This document shows, piece after piece, positions 34,581-36,391 of a stretch of DNA of 36,391 nucleotides. Each line of letters starts with the position of its first letter. Within the stretch, counting starts at the first letter, position 1. Source of the DNA: JAGXLC01 sp964461045 (GTDB lineage: Bacteria > Bacteroidota > Bacteroidia > Bacteroidales > UBA12077). The position numbers and the translations under genes were made by a program. The stretch covers positions 1-36,391 of the forward strand of contig CAYWSJ010000032.1 of NCBI GenBank assembly GCA_964461045.1, given 5' to 3'. The notes under the pieces are model-generated. The model did no database searches. It worked only from the letters and a program-made list of their open reading frames with translations, and was not told where the DNA came from.

Positions 34581-36212
34581 TTATGAATCTGCCTCTTTAT
34601 CCTGCCCTGAGCTCTTTTTTTTGAAATGTAAAGTCAATATTTTCTTAATTTTATTGATGTAGGTATCAGGATTAAGTATAACAGAATCATTAGTGGCTTT
34701 ATAGGTAAGAAAAGCACCAATCGGGAAAAAGATAAGAGAAGATATCCACATACCAACAATTGGGTGTAAAACACCCTTTTCCACAAAATTCTCACCCGAA
34801 ATGGAAATAATATAATATACGATAAACAGAATTACCGAGAGAACCAGTGGCGTACCCAGTCCTCCTTTCCTTATAATTGACCCCAGAGGAGCCCCTATAA
34901 AGAAGAAAATAAGACAGGCCAGGGATAAGGTTATTTTTTCGTGCCATTCAATATAATGCTTAAATATTTTTTTCTCTTTTCTTTCAAATCTTTGCTTGTT
35001 AGTTGAGACTTCTCTGCTGCCTTTTCTTGCATACCTTAATGCATAGCTTAACACATCTTCCTTTTGCCGTGGAGGCAGCGAGTTAAAATATTTCATAACC
35101 TGGAATTCACTTTCAGGCTTTATCTTTTTGTTTTGTTTTTTTAGCAGTTTTGTTTTGTTTTTAGTATCAGGCTTTATTTTAGGTTTAGTCTTTGTTTTTA
35201 TTTCTTTTAACGTATCTCCAGTTCTTTTATTAATTAATTCAGGTTTGTTTTTTTTTCTGTTTGCTTTTTCTTTTCTTTTCAGTTGCTCAGAGGGATGCTT
35301 AATTTTATCTGCTTTGTATATACTTACCTTCTTTATTTCATTTGAGAGATTTTGAGCTTTTTTATTGTAATTTTTTCTTAATGAATCTCCATAAAACCTT
35401 AGTTGCTTCATGTTTAGCATTTTGTAGTTGTCGCTAAACATATTTTCATCACTTCTTTTGAAACTGAAACCTGTAATATCAATTAGTAGTGTTTGTTTAT
35501 TAAACTTATGAATCTGATGGGGGTATACTCTTTTACTTCTTCTGCTCCTGGCTTCTTTCATTTCTTGGTAAGTTTGACCATTGAACAATATGATCAGCAG
35601 TTTGGATTTGTCCTCAGTCATTTTAATATACCCGGAATCTGCTACTGTCACCTGGGTATTTCCTCTTTCATCAGTATGGTCATAGATCATGATATCCAGC
35701 ATTAGGTCGCTATATGGTTTCTTCTTCCCAACTTTTAGTGTATAACCTTGAATTTCATTATAAAATATTCCTTCTCTAATTTGTAATTCCTGTCTTTTAT
35801 GGCTTATATCGTGAATTAGGGAGTAGGCTTTTAAATTAGTGTATGGGACCACATAATTAGAGTAAAAAAAGGCCCCTAAGCTTATTGCTATTGTCAGAAC
35901 TATCAGGGGGCGCATAAATTTCTGAAGAGGAATTCCTGATGATTTAATGGCAGTTAATTCGAAATTTTCTCCAAGATTTCCAAAAGTCATTATCGAAGCC
36001 ACAAGAATTGCCAGAGGCAAGGCAAGTGGAACCAATCCTGCAGATGCATACAAAAGTAATTCTGAAATTATTTTCCAGCCAAGTCCTTTCCCGGCAAGGT
36101 CTTCAATATGAAGCCATAAAAACTGTAATACAAGTATGAACATGGCCATAAAGAATGATGCAAAGAAGGGCCCGGTGAAAGATTTAAACAATAGTTTGTG
36201 TAACTTCTTCAA
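34581..36212 (-). CDS. LptF/LptG (YjgP/YjgQ) family permease
   Basis: A 543-residue inner-membrane protein of the lipopolysaccharide export ABC transporter LptB2FG. Helices lie at about 15-34, 52-76 and 101-119, followed by a periplasmic jellyroll domain and at least three C-terminal helices (about 430-525). Conserved features include GFSGLVPLALPLA-like LVPLALPLAILVASIMTFG, NFELTAIKSSGIPLQ and LACLIFFFIGAPLGSIIRKG. It is about 180 residues longer than E. coli LptF (366); the excess includes a Lys-rich insert (about 275-395) between the jellyroll and the last helices. Which of F or G it is cannot be decided. ribBA follows after 89 bp on the same strand. Confidence 0.9.
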   Translation of the reverse strand: MKKLHKLLFKSFTGPFFASFFMAMFILVLQFLWLHIEDLAGKGLGWKIISELLLYASAGLVPLALPLAILVASIMTFGNLGENFELTAIKSSGIPLQKFMRPLIVLTIAISLGAFFYSNYVVPYTNLKAYSLIHDISHKRQELQIREGIFYNEIQGYTLKVGKKKPYSDLMLDIMIYDHTDERGNTQVTVADSGYIKMTEDKSKLLIILFNGQTYQEMKEARSRRSKRVYPHQIHKFNKQTLLIDITGFSFKRSDENMFSDNYKMLNMKQLRFYGDSLRKNYNKKAQNLSNEIKKVSIYKADKIKHPSEQLKRKEKANRKKNKPELINKRTGDTLKEIKTKTKPKIKPDTKNKTKLLKKQNKKIKPESEFQVMKYFNSLPPRQKEDVLSYALRYARKGSREVSTNKQRFERKEKKIFKHYIEWHEKITLSLACLIFFFIGAPLGSIIRKGGLGTPLVLSVILFIVYYIISISGENFVEKGVLHPIVGMWISSLIFFPIGAFLTYKATNDSVILNPDTYINKIKKILTLHFKKKSSGQDKEADS

Positions 36213-36240
36213 TGTTTCAGATTTTCATATAAAACGCCCA

Positions 36241-36248
36241 CAAAAATA
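36241..36248 (-). promoter_or_regulatory. -7 element of the LptF-like gene
   Basis: The minus strand reads TATTTTTG, a perfect TAnnTTTG, 28 bp upstream of the start codon. No clear -33 TTG is seen. Confidence 0.4.
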
Positions 36249-36391
36249 AGTTATTTTATTCAGGATAGAAGTAAAGCTTCATATTATTTTGCTTATTAAA
36301 TAAAGTACCGGAGGTTTATAATAGAAAGCCGGATTTGAGGTTTATAGTCAGGAAACAGAGGGATTAATTTGCTCCCAGGGCATTTTTCAGA
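36249..36391. other. right edge, no assignable gene
   Basis: No complete gene is seen. Two minus-strand frames are open at the edge: one closes after 31 codons at 36296-36298, the other closes after LKNALGAN at 36364-36366. Either could be the 3' end of a gene lying upstream of the LptF-like gene, but both are too short to identify. Confidence 0.5.

Overview
The window is AT-rich bacterial DNA with the marks of a Bacteroidota genome, most likely class Bacteroidia and possibly Marinilabiliales-like (the order is inference). The evidence is a type IX secretion (T9SS) type A sorting domain, a DUF5916 outer-membrane protein, a BT_3928-family gene near tpiA, duplicated MacB/FtsX permeases beside a sigma-54 activator, and several upstream regions with the Bacteroidota -7 element TAnnTTTG. 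About 20 protein genes fill the window. I see no tRNA, rRNA, CRISPR array or insertion sequence. One 100-N assembly gap (16366-16465) is flanked by an exact 55-bp duplication and is almost certainly a scaffolding artefact.

Left part (1-10621): two tandem MacB-like ABC permeases run leftwards off the window. Divergent from them lie an NtrC-type sigma-54 response regulator, its overlapping histidine kinase and, 4 bp later, a small DnaE-type DNA polymerase. The divergent gap holds two phased palindromes that could be the activator's sites. Middle-left (10807-16275): an exported isochorismatase-like hydrolase is divergent from a CBM9/DUF5916 barrel protein, with another phased palindrome pair between them. 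A strong bidirectional terminator then separates these from a T9SS-exported repeat protein.

Middle (16702-25607, all minus): BT_3928-like DoxX/thioredoxin protein, an orphan DppB-type permease with its own promoter, tpiA, prmA, and a 1567-residue exported all-beta protein of unknown function. Right part (25735-36391): an atypical peptide deformylase; a potassium channel fused to 18 exact 12-residue solenoid repeats; a divergent REC-PAS-adenylate cyclase; cdd; a lipoprotein glucosaminidase with LysM domains; fmt; a DUF4405-like membrane protein; ribBA; and an LptF/LptG permease with a lysine-rich insert.

Most genes are housekeeping or envelope functions. The parts most worth following up are the solenoid-channel/cyclase pair, the paired palindromes at two loci, the two-component system joined to an accessory polymerase with a degenerate PHP site, and the giant uncharacterised periplasmic protein.
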